Origin: Candidatus Fonsibacter sp.
GTDB taxonomy: Bacteria; Pseudomonadota; Alphaproteobacteria; Pelagibacterales; Pelagibacteraceae
Length of the DNA: 9,297 nt
Reading direction: 5' to 3'
Assembly: GCA_009693745.1 (NCBI GenBank)
Contig: SHWR01000041.1
Span: forward strand, 1 to 9,297
In this document: positions 1-8,079 of the stretch, one piece after another
Numbering within the stretch: position 1 is the stretch's first letter
How the letters are laid out: each line of letters opens with the position of its first letter
The notes under the pieces: generated by a model
What the model was told of the DNA's origin: nothing
The model's input: only the letters and a program-made list of their open reading frames with translations
Databases searched by the model: none
Made by a program: the position numbers and the translations under genes

Positions 1-1
1 T

Positions 2-2809
2 ATACTTCCAGAAACAGAAAAAATTATTCAAGAAGCCGAACAAGTTTTAAAAAAAATAGTTTCTGAAAAAAAAATTATAAAAGACGAGTCTAAACAAAGT
101 TTCGAAACAAAAGTTGAGTATAAAAAATATACAAACTATTTCTCTGATCAAGATAGTATTGGAGATATAGATCCTCAAGAAACTACTGAATGGGTTGACT
201 CATTAAACGGTGTCGTTGAAAGAGATGGTCCAAAAAGAGCTAATTATCTTTTAGGTAAATTAATTAATCAAGCATACATCTCTGGTTCAAACTTACCTTA
301 CAATCAAAAAACACCCTATATCAATACAATACCGAGAGAGATGGAAGCTAAATCTCCTGGAGATCAAGTTTTGGAAAATAAAATAAGATCTTTAATTAGG
401 TGGAATGCCGCATGTATGGTTGTGCGCGCCAATAAAAAACTTCCAGAACTTGGTGGGCATATTGCAACTTTTGCATCCGCTGCTACATTATATGATGTTG
501 GTTTTAACCATTTTTGGAAAGCCCAAAATGAAAAAAATTTAGGAGATTTAATTTATTTTCAAGGTCACTGTGCTCCTGGTATTTATGCAAGATCCTTTCT
601 TGAAGGAAGAATAACTATAAAACAATTAGAAAATTTTAGACAAGAAGTTGATGGTGGAGGATTGTCCTCATATCCTCATCCATGGTTAATGCCAAACTAC
701 TGGCAATTTCCAACTGTATCAATGGGCCTTGGTCCTATCATGGCAATTTATCAGGCAAGATTTATGAAATATTTACAAAACAGATCTTTAATAAAGGATC
801 AAAATAGAAAAGTTTGGGTTTTTTTAGGTGATGGAGAAATGGACGAGCCTGAATCAACCGGCGCTATTAGTTTAGCAGCAAGAGAAAAATTAGATAACTT
901 AGTATTTGTAATAAATTGTAACCTTCAAAGATTAGATGGTCCAGTAAGAGGTAATGGAAAAATAATACAGGAAATGGAAGGTTTGTTTAGAGGAGCTGGC
1001 TGGAATGTAATTAAAGTTATTTGGGGATCTTATTGGGATCCGCTTCTTGAAAGGGATAAAACAGGTCTATTACTGAAAAGAATGGAAGAGTGCGTTGATG
1101 GAGAATATCAAGCGTTTAAAGCAAAAGGTGGAGCTTATGTTAGAAGTCATTTTTTTGGAAAGTATCCAGAATTAAGAGAGCTGGTTTCGAATATGACTGA
1201 TGAAGATATATGGAAGCTCAATAGAGGTGGTCACGATCCTCATAAAGTATACGCCGCGTATCATACTGCTCAAAATCATAAAGGGTCACCTACAGTAATT
1301 TTAGCAAAAACTATCAAAGGCTATGGAATGGGCAAAAGCGGGGAAAGTATCAATACAACCCATCAACAAAAAAAATTAGACGTTAATGACATGTATTATT
1401 TTAGGGATCGATTTAATATTCCAATTACAGATAAACAAGTTGAAAACTTGGAGTTTTTTAAACCTGATGAAAAATCAGAGGAGATTCAATACATCAAAGA
1501 AAGAAGAAAGCAACTTGGTGGTTTTATTCCTTCTAGAACAACAAAAACAAAAGCTTTAAAAACCCCGGCTGCTGAAATCTTTGAATCCTCTTATTTAGAT
1601 TCTGGTGATAGAGAATTATCAACGACTATGGCTCTCGTTAATATACTAACTAAAATTTTGAGAGATAAAGAATATTCCTCGAGATTGGTTCCGATAATTC
1701 CTGATGAAGCAAGAACTTTTGGAATGGAAGGATTTTTTCAAAAAATTGGAATTTATGCTCACGAAGGTCAAAAATATGAGCCTGTAGATTCAGAACAATT
1801 AAGTTCTTATCGTGAAGATAAAAGTGGACAAGTTTTAGAAGAAGGAATTACAGAAGCTGGAGCGATGTCCTCTTGGATGGCTGCTGGAACATCATACACA
1901 AATCACAATATTGAAATGATCCCTATCTATCTTTTTTATTCAATGTTTGGTTTTCAAAGAATTGGAGACTTTGCTTGGGCAGCTGGTGATGCTCAATGTA
2001 GAGGTTTTTTAATTGGAGCAACATCCGGAAGAACAACTCTTGCAGGTGAAGGATTGCAACACCAAGATGGTCACAGTTTAGTAATGGCATCAACTATTCC
2101 AAATTGCGTAAGTTATGATCCAACTTTTGCTTATGAATTAGCAGTAATATTCGAGGAAGGTTTGAAGAGAATGCATGAAAAACAAGAAAATATTTTTTAT
2201 TACATAACAACTTTAAATGAGAACTATAAACATCCTGCAATGCCTAAGAGTTTAAAAAAAGAAGACATCTTAAAAGGCATGTATTTGTTTAGAGAAATCA
2301 ATAATAAAGGAAAAACTAAGGTTCAGTTGCTTGGGTCGGGAGCAATATTAAATGAAGTGATAAAAGCAGCAGAAATATTAAGTTCAGACTATGGGATTGA
2401 TTCTGACATCTGGAGCGTAACAAGTTTTAATGAATTAAGAAAAGATGCAATAGAAATTGAAAGAAAAAATTTGTTACACCCAGAAAAAAAACCAGAAAAG
2501 ACTTATGTAGAAAAATGCTTTGAAAAAAGAACAGGTCCTTTTATAGCAGCAACGGATTATATTAGAACATTATCTGAGGGGATCAGAAATTATGTCCCAG
2601 GCACTTATGTAACTTTAGGAACAGACGGTTTTGGAAGAAGTGATACTAGAAAAAATTTAAGAAAATTTTTTGAAGTAAATAAAGAATTTATTGTCTATTC
2701 TACATTAAGCACTTTAGTAAAAGAGCAAAAAATTGCATCGAAAGTAGCTACTGATGCGATGAAAAAATACAATATTGATCCGAATAAACCTATTCCAACA
2801 AAACTATAG
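2..2809 (+). CDS. aceE: Pyruvate dehydrogenase E1 component, homodimeric type (5' end outside window)
   Basis: Thiamine-diphosphate-dependent E1 of the pyruvate dehydrogenase complex: it decarboxylates pyruvate and reductively acetylates the lipoyl groups of E2. The protein aligns with E. coli AceE through to its C-terminus. Visible landmarks are LGGHIATF, YFQGHCAPG, the ThDP motif GDGEMDEPES (nt 827 on), a His in the active-site loop NTTHQQKK (codon 1361-1363), DEARTFGMEG, the conserved cofactor-activating Glu in EEGITEAGA (codon 1853-1855), GLQHQDGHS and LGTDGFGRSD near the end. The ATG at 341 is not the start: the same frame is open back to base 2 and encodes the AceE N-terminal region (DIDPQETTEW at nt 164 on, then YINTIP). 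No ATG, GTG or TTG lies in frame between 2 and 340, so the start is off the left edge. The 935 visible residues already exceed the roughly 887 of E. coli AceE. The surplus is a Lys/Glu-rich N-terminal extension. First visible gene of an operon with aceF. Confidence 0.97.
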   Translation: MLPETEKIIQEAEQVLKKIVSEKKIIKDESKQSFETKVEYKKYTNYFSDQDSIGDIDPQETTEWVDSLNGVVERDGPKRANYLLGKLINQAYISGSNLPYNQKTPYINTIPREMEAKSPGDQVLENKIRSLIRWNAACMVVRANKKLPELGGHIATFASAATLYDVGFNHFWKAQNEKNLGDLIYFQGHCAPGIYARSFLEGRITIKQLENFRQEVDGGGLSSYPHPWLMPNYWQFPTVSMGLGPIMAIYQARFMKYLQNRSLIKDQNRKVWVFLGDGEMDEPESTGAISLAAREKLDNLVFVINCNLQRLDGPVRGNGKIIQEMEGLFRGAGWNVIKVIWGSYWDPLLERDKTGLLLKRMEECVDGEYQAFKAKGGAYVRSHFFGKYPELRELVSNMTDEDIWKLNRGGHDPHKVYAAYHTAQNHKGSPTVILAKTIKGYGMGKSGESINTTHQQKKLDVNDMYYFRDRFNIPITDKQVENLEFFKPDEKSEEIQYIKERRKQLGGFIPSRTTKTKALKTPAAEIFESSYLDSGDRELSTTMALVNILTKILRDKEYSSRLVPIIPDEARTFGMEGFFQKIGIYAHEGQKYEPVDSEQLSSYREDKSGQVLEEGITEAGAMSSWMAAGTSYTNHNIEMIPIYLFYSMFGFQRIGDFAWAAGDAQCRGFLIGATSGRTTLAGEGLQHQDGHSLVMASTIPNCVSYDPTFAYELAVIFEEGLKRMHEKQENIFYYITTLNENYKHPAMPKSLKKEDILKGMYLFREINNKGKTKVQLLGSGAILNEVIKAAEILSSDYGIDSDIWSVTSFNELRKDAIEIERKNLLHPEKKPEKTYVEKCFEKRTGPFIAATDYIRTLSEGIRNYVPGTYVTLGTDGFGRSDTRKNLRKFFEVNKEFIVYSTLSTLVKEQKIASKVATDAMKKYNIDPNKPIPTKL

Positions 2810-2815
2810 TTTAAA

Positions 2816-4351
2816 ATGGCTAAAATTGTTGATTTAGTAGTACCTAATATTGGTGATTTTAAAAATGTAGAAATCATAGAAGTCCTTATAAAAGAAAATC
2901 AAGATATAAAAAAAAATGAGGGAATAATTACTTTAGAAAGCGATAAATCAAGTGTTGAAGTTCCTTCTCAGTTTTCAGGAAAAATCAAAAATATTAAAGT
3001 TAAACTTGGAGATAAAATTTCTGAAGGAGATAAAATAGGAGAAATAGAAATAACTTCTGACGAATCAATTCAGGAAAAAAAATCTGAAAATAATAAAACT
3101 GAAATAGAAAAAGAAAATAAAGTTTCTAACGATACTACTTTCCTAAAAATTCCAGAACTTGAAACTAATAAAAAATTAAGTGTTTCTAAAATTCTTCTAA
3201 AAAAAGATCAACTTATTAAAGCTGATGAGATAGCATTGTTAATTGAGGATGAAGAAAGTGCTTATGAAATTCCATCTCCAATATCAGGAATTGTTAAAAA
3301 TATAATATTAAAAAAAGGTCAACAAGTTAAAGTTGGAGATCCAATTGCGGAAATTCTTAATCAAACTTTAAAAATAGAAATAAAAAAACAAATAATTATA
3401 GAAAATATTATTCAAGATAATAATCAATATCAGAATGTAAAAAGCGCAAGTCCAAAAATAAGAAAATTTGCTAGAGAACTAGGTGTTGATATTCAGTTAG
3501 TTGATGGAAGCGCAAGAAAAGGAAGAATTCTTGAAGAAGATATTAAAAAATTTATTAAAGGTACTTTAAGTAATAAAATTAACAAAGAAGAGGTGATAAA
3601 AAAAATAGAAACAAAAGAAGAAAAACTTCCATATGAGCACTTGGAATTTGGTGAGATTGACATCCAAAAAATGCCAAGAATTAAGAGACTATCAGGTCCA
3701 CATTTAGTCAAAGCCTGGAATGAGATTCCTCATGTAACTCAATTTGATGAAATTGATGTTACAGATATGGAACACTTTAGAAAAAATTTAATAGATCTTA
3801 ATACAAAAGAAAAAATTACTATCACTCCTCTTGCTTTTATAATGAAAGCATTAGTTAATGGCATGAAAAAATATCCGAATTTTAATTCCTCACTTGAGTC
3901 TACTGGCGAAAATATTATTTATAAAAAATATTTTCATATTGGGATTGCTGTAGATACGCCTCATGGCTTGATGGTTCCAAAAATTAGAAATGTTGATCAA
4001 AAAGATCTTCAGACTTTAAGCAATGAACTTAGAAAAATTAGCAAATTAAGTAAGGAACTTAAAATAGATAAAAAAGAATTCTTTGGAGGGTCAATGACAA
4101 TCTCTAGTTTAGGCGGAATTGGTGGAAGTTTTTTTACTCCAATTATCAACAATCCAGAAGTAGCAATAATTGGAATAGGAAAAATAGAAATAAAACAAGT
4201 GTTTATTGATGAAAAATTTATAACAAGAGCAATGATGCCAGTATCTCTTTCTTATGATCATAGAATAATTGATGGAGCTGAAGCGGCCAGATTCTGTCAA
4301 GATCTTAAACTTAGTCTTGGAAAAAACTTTGCTTTCAATTTGTCATTTTAA
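2816..4351 (+). CDS. aceF: Dihydrolipoamide acetyltransferase, E2 of pyruvate dehydrogenase
   Basis: E2 core of the pyruvate dehydrogenase complex: it moves the acetyl group from E1 to CoA through swinging lipoyl arms. Domains in order (511 aa): lipoyl domain 1, about residues 2-78, with the lipoylation site ESDKSSVEVPS (Lys44); an acidic/Lys-rich linker, about 80-107; lipoyl-like domain 2, about 108-182; peripheral subunit-binding domain, about 210-248 (SPKIRKFARELGVD ... GRKGRI-like RKGRILEEDI); and catalytic acetyltransferase core, about 285-511, with the active-site signature SYDHRIIDG (His482, Asp486). Domain 2 keeps the fold signature (YEIPSPISGIV, VGDPIAEIL), but at the lysine position it reads EDEESAYEIPS, with Glu147 in place of lysine, so it should not be lipoylated. 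Linkers are rich in Lys, Glu and Asn rather than the Ala/Pro linkers of E. coli. It starts 6 bases after the aceE stop, so co-transcription is expected. No Shine-Dalgarno is visible; the ATG is chosen because MAKIVDLVVPNIG matches the E2 N-terminus. Confidence 0.96.
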   Translation: MAKIVDLVVPNIGDFKNVEIIEVLIKENQDIKKNEGIITLESDKSSVEVPSQFSGKIKNIKVKLGDKISEGDKIGEIEITSDESIQEKKSENNKTEIEKENKVSNDTTFLKIPELETNKKLSVSKILLKKDQLIKADEIALLIEDEESAYEIPSPISGIVKNIILKKGQQVKVGDPIAEILNQTLKIEIKKQIIIENIIQDNNQYQNVKSASPKIRKFARELGVDIQLVDGSARKGRILEEDIKKFIKGTLSNKINKEEVIKKIETKEEKLPYEHLEFGEIDIQKMPRIKRLSGPHLVKAWNEIPHVTQFDEIDVTDMEHFRKNLIDLNTKEKITITPLAFIMKALVNGMKKYPNFNSSLESTGENIIYKKYFHIGIAVDTPHGLMVPKIRNVDQKDLQTLSNELRKISKLSKELKIDKKEFFGGSMTISSLGGIGGSFFTPIINNPEVAIIGIGKIEIKQVFIDEKFITRAMMPVSLSYDHRIIDGAEAARFCQDLKLSLGKNFAFNLSF

Positions 4352-4353
4352 AA

Positions 4354-5457
4354 ATGATAAGTGGTTATTGTGAAGAAAAATATAATCCTGTTAAAAAAAT
4401 ATTTGAAAATTGCTTCTCAAAACAAGAAGAAATTGGAGCTTCTTTTGCAATTTACAAAAAAGAGAAACCATTAATAGATTTGTGGGGCGGTTTTAAAAAT
4501 AAAAATAATAAAAAATGGGAACAAAATACTATCGTAAATGTATTTTCAGCAACAAAAGGTATTTATGAAATTATCGTTTCCATCCTAATTGATCAAAAAA
4601 TTTTAGATTTAGAAAAACCTGTTTCTTATTATTGGGATGCTTTTAAAAAAAGCAATAAAAGAGAAATCAAGTTAAAACATATTCTATCACATCAATCTGG
4701 GCTCTATAGGTTTAAAGAAAAAATTACACAACAAGATCTTTTAGATTGGAATAAAATAATAGCTATTTTAGAAAATCAGGAGCCGGATCATCCATGTGGT
4801 GAAAAAACTTATTATCACGCAAAAACACATGGATTTTTAATCGGTGAAATTATAAAAAAAACAACAAAAAAAAGTTTAGGAGAATTGGTCTCCGAATTAC
4901 TATCAAAGAAACTGGGTTTAGATTTTTTTATTGGAACTCCAAAAAATCAACTGTCAAATATTGCTTTTCTCTACGAGGATAAAATTGAAACTAAAATATC
5001 ATCGGAATTTAATGCATTTAACAATCCTGAACATGAAATAAATTTTTATAACAAAGAAAAATGGCAAACCGCGGAGGTTCCTTCGATGAATGGTCATGGC
5101 AACGCAAGATCTATTGCTAAAATTTATGATATTTTTGTAAATGACCTAATATTAGAAAAAAATATTTTATTATCAAAATCATCAATTAAAAAATGCTTAA
5201 CTGAGAGCACTAGTAGAATTGATGAAAGTTTAATGCTCCCAATTAGATAGTCTCAGGTTGGTTTGATACTTCGTGGTGGATGGTTATTTGGAAAAAATAA
5301 AGAATCTTTTGGTCATAATGGTTGGGGTGGATCTTTGGGTTTTGCTGATCCAATATTAGGTATAGGAGTTGCTTATACTACAAATAAAATTAATCCTACT
5401 ATGGGGTCAGATCAAAGAATTATAAATTTGTTAAAAAAATTTTACGAAATTGAATAA
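4354..5457 (+). pseudogene. Beta-lactamase/EstB-family serine hydrolase, interrupted by in-frame TAG
   Basis: Penicillin-binding-like serine hydrolase (class C beta-lactamase or EstB esterase family); the substrate cannot be told. The first part (4354-5250, 298 aa) has the nucleophile motif SATK (Ser65, Lys68), LSHQSGL (about 111-117), the Tyr motif YYHAKTHG (Tyr154) and GHGNARSIAKIY (about 248-259). A TAG at 5248-5250 then stops translation after MLPIR. The same frame carries on without shift from 5251 to the TAA at 5455-5457, encoding GLILRGGWLFG and then FGHNGWGGSLGFADP, the family's C-terminal HxG-type motif. The two pieces together (about 366 residues plus the stop position) make a family-length protein. 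The 298-aa product would lack the third active-site motif and the final core strands. A TTG at 5263 could in principle start the tail, but a stand-alone tail would have no active site. The gene begins 2 bases after the aceF stop, in the aceEF operon. Alternatives are a sequencing error, a polymorphism or natural readthrough. Confidence 0.82.
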
Positions 5458-6258
5458 TTACTGAAATTTAAAAATGTAATCTTTTCTTAATTGATAGCAG
5501 GGAAAATCTAAATCTTTAATAGGAAAATTTTTTTGAAACTTTTTTTTATTTAATGGATAAATATTTTTATTTAAAAAAGTAAACTCAACAACCTCTGGAA
5601 ATTTATCTTTACAAAGAGAGCAGTAATTATTGCCGTGAATATGGATAATATTAAAAAAATTTTTTAAAAAAATTATACTATTTTTGAATAATTTTCTTTT
5701 TTTATCTAAGTTGTGAAATTCAATAATCAATATGTGAATTTTTTTTGAAAAATTATTAATATCACTGATTATTTTATACTCATCACCTTCAATATCAATT
5801 TTTACTAAAAAATTTTCTCCCTTTAAATTATTAAAAACGGACTTTAAATTAGATTCATTGGAGAAATAAATTTTTTTAACAATTTTATTATGAATATATT
5901 GAGCTTTTTTGTTAATCAAAAAAAATAAGGTGTAATTAATTAAAGAAGTAAATTTATTTAAAATATTAACTAAATTAGACTTAAAATAAAATATTCTTTT
6001 AATGCTTTTTAATAATTTCTTAAAGAAATAAAAAATATTTACAGTATGATCGTAAACAATAATATTTAATTTATTATTTAATATAAGAGCGTGTTGTTCA
6101 AAAGAAAAATTGTCGCCGAGACCAAATGATAAAATGCTATCGATGTGCTGAAATGCTTTAGAGGGAACCACATATCCACCATCCATTTTGTTTCCTACTC
6201 CAAATAAATTATTAATCTTTATAGGTCTAAGGTAATTTAAATTTTTTGATAGTTTCAT
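5458..6258 (-). CDS. FkbM-like SAM-dependent methyltransferase
   Basis: Probable S-adenosylmethionine-dependent O-methyltransferase of the FkbM-like group, often found among sugar-polymer genes where members methylate glycan hydroxyls; the true acceptor is unknown. In 266 aa the visible marks are DGGYVVP (about 26-32) followed by SILSFGLGDNFSFE (41-54), which matches the glycine-rich SAM-binding start of this group; KIDIEGDEYKI (153-163), the family's diagnostic strand and acidic turn; and IIEFHNLD (178-185). Residues about 70-130 are a Lys/Phe/Ile-rich helical stretch that I cannot assign. No signal peptide is seen, so it is likely cytoplasmic. Its stop codon touches the stop of the convergent hydrolase with no base between them. 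It is divergent from the GT17 gene across 39 bases. The ATG at 6258 is the natural start, just ahead of the conserved N-terminal region; no Shine-Dalgarno is visible. Base composition is strongly A/T, unlike aceE. Confidence 0.8.
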   Translation of the reverse strand: MKLSKNLNYLRPIKINNLFGVGNKMDGGYVVPSKAFQHIDSILSFGLGDNFSFEQHALILNNKLNIIVYDHTVNIFYFFKKLLKSIKRIFYFKSNLVNILNKFTSLINYTLFFLINKKAQYIHNKIVKKIYFSNESNLKSVFNNLKGENFLVKIDIEGDEYKIISDINNFSKKIHILIIEFHNLDKKRKLFKNSIIFLKNFFNIIHIHGNNYCSLCKDKFPEVVEFTFLNKNIYPLNKKKFQKNFPIKDLDFPCYQLRKDYIFKFQ

Positions 6259-6297
6259 TTAAATAATATTAACTATATACAATATTTCATAAGATAT
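6259..6297. promoter_or_regulatory. Short divergent intergenic region, probable promoters
   Basis: These 39 bases are the only non-coding DNA between the divergent FkbM-like and GT17 genes, so the start signals for both transcription units probably lie here or run into the flanking coding sequence. On the plus strand TACAAT at 6278-6283 is a 5-of-6 match to a -10 box, but no good -35 is seen at the right distance. The whole stretch is almost pure A/T, so such matches arise easily. No Shine-Dalgarno is present for either gene. Confidence 0.4.
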
Positions 6298-7122
6298 ATG
6301 GAAGTATTTGATTGTTTTACTTTTAATGATGAACTCGAGTTAATAGACATTAGATTTCATACATTAGAAAAGTATATTTCAAAATTTATTATTGTTGAAA
6401 GTAATATAACCCATCAGGGCAAAAAGAAAAAAATTAATTTTGATATTAAATATTTTAGAAAATTTGAAAAAAAAATTAAATATTTGCTATTAGATGACAC
6501 ATTATTTCTAGATAAAAATAAAAATGATCTAAATTCATGGATAAGAGAAAATAATCAAAGAAATTTCATTTCTAAAGGACTTAAAGACTGCTCTAATGAA
6601 GACATAATATTAATATCGGATGCAGATGAAATACCAAATCTTACTAAAATTAATTTTCATAATATAAAAGAAAAAGTTTATGTATTCGAACAATTACATT
6701 ATATGTATAAATTAAATTTATTAAGATCAGATAAATGGCTTGGGACAAAACTTTGCAAATACAAATATCTTAGATCACCTCAGTGGTTAAGGTCTCTAAA
6801 GGTTCATAAAAAGTACTCATATTTCAGAATAGATAAGATATTTGCAAATGATTACATTCATAATTTTAAAATAATTAAAAATGGTGGCTGGCATTTTGGT
6901 TGGATGAAAAAGCCAGAAAGAATCATAAATAAACTTAATTCGTTTGCACATACGGAATTTAATAAAAAAAAATTTAATAATAAAAATTATATAAACAATG
7001 TAATAAAAAATAGAATAAACTTCTTAAATGACGAAACACTAAAAATAGTTCATGTCAACAATAGTTTTCCAAATTATATTAATAAAAATTTAAAAAAATT
7101 CTCTAATTGGATAATCAAATAA
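6298..7122 (+). CDS. Glycosyltransferase family 17-type protein
   Basis: Probable glycosyltransferase of the GT17 group, named after beta-1,4-mannosyl-glycoprotein N-acetylglucosaminyltransferase; bacterial members sit in surface-polysaccharide loci, and the donor and acceptor here cannot be read from sequence. The N-terminus EVFDCFTFNDELELIDIR with KFIIVESNITHQGK (29-42) is the GT17 opening. Further marks are WIRENNQRN (81-89), the acidic metal-binding motif SDADEIPN (Asp108, Asp110), GGWHFGWM (196-203) and FAHTEFN (216-222). At 274 aa it is near the usual length of the family. No signal peptide or membrane segment is seen, so it probably acts on the cytoplasmic side. It overlaps the next gene by 16 bases, indicating translational coupling and shared function. 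The ATG at 6298 fits the family's N-terminus exactly. Confidence 0.85.
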   Translation: MEVFDCFTFNDELELIDIRFHTLEKYISKFIIVESNITHQGKKKKINFDIKYFRKFEKKIKYLLLDDTLFLDKNKNDLNSWIRENNQRNFISKGLKDCSNEDIILISDADEIPNLTKINFHNIKEKVYVFEQLHYMYKLNLLRSDKWLGTKLCKYKYLRSPQWLRSLKVHKKYSYFRIDKIFANDYIHNFKIIKNGGWHFGWMKKPERIINKLNSFAHTEFNKKKFNNKNYINNVIKNRINFLNDETLKIVHVNNSFPNYINKNLKKFSNWIIK

Positions 7123-8078
7123 AAAAAATAATTGTAATAATTCCTTATAGGGGTATTGGAGATGCAATATTTCATATTCCTTTACTGCGAGCGTTATTCT
7201 TAAAATATAAAAGAAAATTAATAATTATTAGCAATCAAGTTAATCATGCTAATGAAATTTTTAAGAACGAAACATTTTATAAGAAAATTATTAATTTTGA
7301 TTTTACAAGAGGATCAATATTAAATTATATAAAATCAGCATTTAAACTATTAAAAATTATAAATAACTTTAATAGTGATCTTTTAATACTAACAGACCCA
7401 AGTTCAAGAATTGCAATACCAGTTCTTTTGAGTAACTCAAAAAAAAAAATAATTGCAGGATTAATCTATGCAAGAAATTTATTCAAAAAGAAAATAATTT
7501 TCAGAAAAAAATTTTTACCTTCAAATTTATTTGAATTAAAGAAAAGATTAAAATTAAAGAATTACTTCAATAAATATAACATAAAAATTAAGGAAATTAA
7601 AAAAAATTATAGAAATAAAAAATTTAAATATAAAATAAAAATATTTTTTAATATAGATTCCCATCACAATCATAACAACTGGGGAGTTAAAAATTTTGAA
7701 TTTTTAATTGCAGAATGCTTAAAATATTCTTCTAAAATATTTATTAATTTCTCACCAAAAAATATAAAAATGAAATCTGATTTTTCTTTTAAAATTAAAA
7801 ATAACAAAAATATAATTTTTACATATAAAGAAAAAATTAATAAAATAATAAAATTGATTTACGAATGTGATGTAATTATTGGCAATGAATCCGGTCCAAT
7901 CTGTATTGGCGCTTCACTAAATAAAAAAGTTTATAGCTTATATTCAAAAAAATTCTCAAGACCTGAAAGTGCTCCCATTTCCAAAAATATAAAATATTAT
8001 TTATTTAATGATATTAATTCGAAAATTATTTCAAAAAAAATAATAACAAATATAAAAAAATTTTTAATTAAAAAATAA
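7107..8078 (+). CDS. Glycosyltransferase family 9 (heptosyltransferase-like) protein
   Basis: Likely GT-B-fold glycosyltransferase of family 9, whose known members add heptose to the LPS inner core (WaaC, WaaF). The N-terminal motif IPYRGIGDAIFHIPLLRAL (13-31) contains the conserved Asp (Asp19) of the family. The C-terminal nucleotide-sugar region reads CDVIIGNESGPICIGASL (254-271). In WaaC and WaaF a histidine follows this turn; here the position is Cys266, so the donor may differ from ADP-heptose. The middle (about 120-180) is very Lys/Asn/Ile-rich. The start is TTG at 7107: an in-frame TAA lies immediately before it and no ATG or GTG precedes the conserved motif, so TTG is the only ordinary start. 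It overlaps the GT17 gene by 16 bases. An 11-A run (7439-7449) encodes SKKK, a possible slippage site. It ends one base from the convergent GT2 gene, with no GC-rich terminator. Confidence 0.82.
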   Translation: MDNQIKKIIVIIPYRGIGDAIFHIPLLRALFLKYKRKLIIISNQVNHANEIFKNETFYKKIINFDFTRGSILNYIKSAFKLLKIINNFNSDLLILTDPSSRIAIPVLLSNSKKKIIAGLIYARNLFKKKIIFRKKFLPSNLFELKKRLKLKNYFNKYNIKIKEIKKNYRNKKFKYKIKIFFNIDSHHNHNNWGVKNFEFLIAECLKYSSKIFINFSPKNIKMKSDFSFKIKNNKNIIFTYKEKINKIIKLIYECDVIIGNESGPICIGASLNKKVYSLYSKKFSRPESAPISKNIKYYLFNDINSKIISKKIITNIKKFLIKK

Positions 8079-8079
8079 T

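Noticed and set aside
341..343. ATG at 341 as the start of aceE
   Set aside because: Conserved AceE sequence (DIDPQETTEW through YINTIP) lies upstream in the same open frame, so this ATG is internal.
2695..2877. Minus-strand open frame of 60 codons
   Set aside because: It lies opposite the aceE/aceF junction; it has no family resemblance and both plus-strand genes are certain.
3493..3711. Minus-strand open frame of 72 codons
   Set aside because: It is wholly opposite the subunit-binding and linker part of aceF; a shadow frame.
4109..4300. Minus-strand open frame of 63 codons
   Set aside because: It is opposite the catalytic core of aceF, and its composition looks like antisense of coding DNA.
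5248..5250. TAG as pyrrolysine or programmed readthrough
   Set aside because: No pyl genes or stem-loop seen, and the following bases (TCTCAG) are not a known leaky context; only a suppressor tRNA search could revive it.
5263..5457. Separate small gene starting at TTG 5263
   Set aside because: It is in frame with the hydrolase and encodes that family's C-terminal motif; best read as the severed tail.
8061..8074. Palindrome TTTTTAATTAAAAA as a bidirectional terminator between convergent genes
   Set aside because: It is A/T only, inside the end of the GT9 coding region, and would form a very weak hairpin; expected by chance in this composition.
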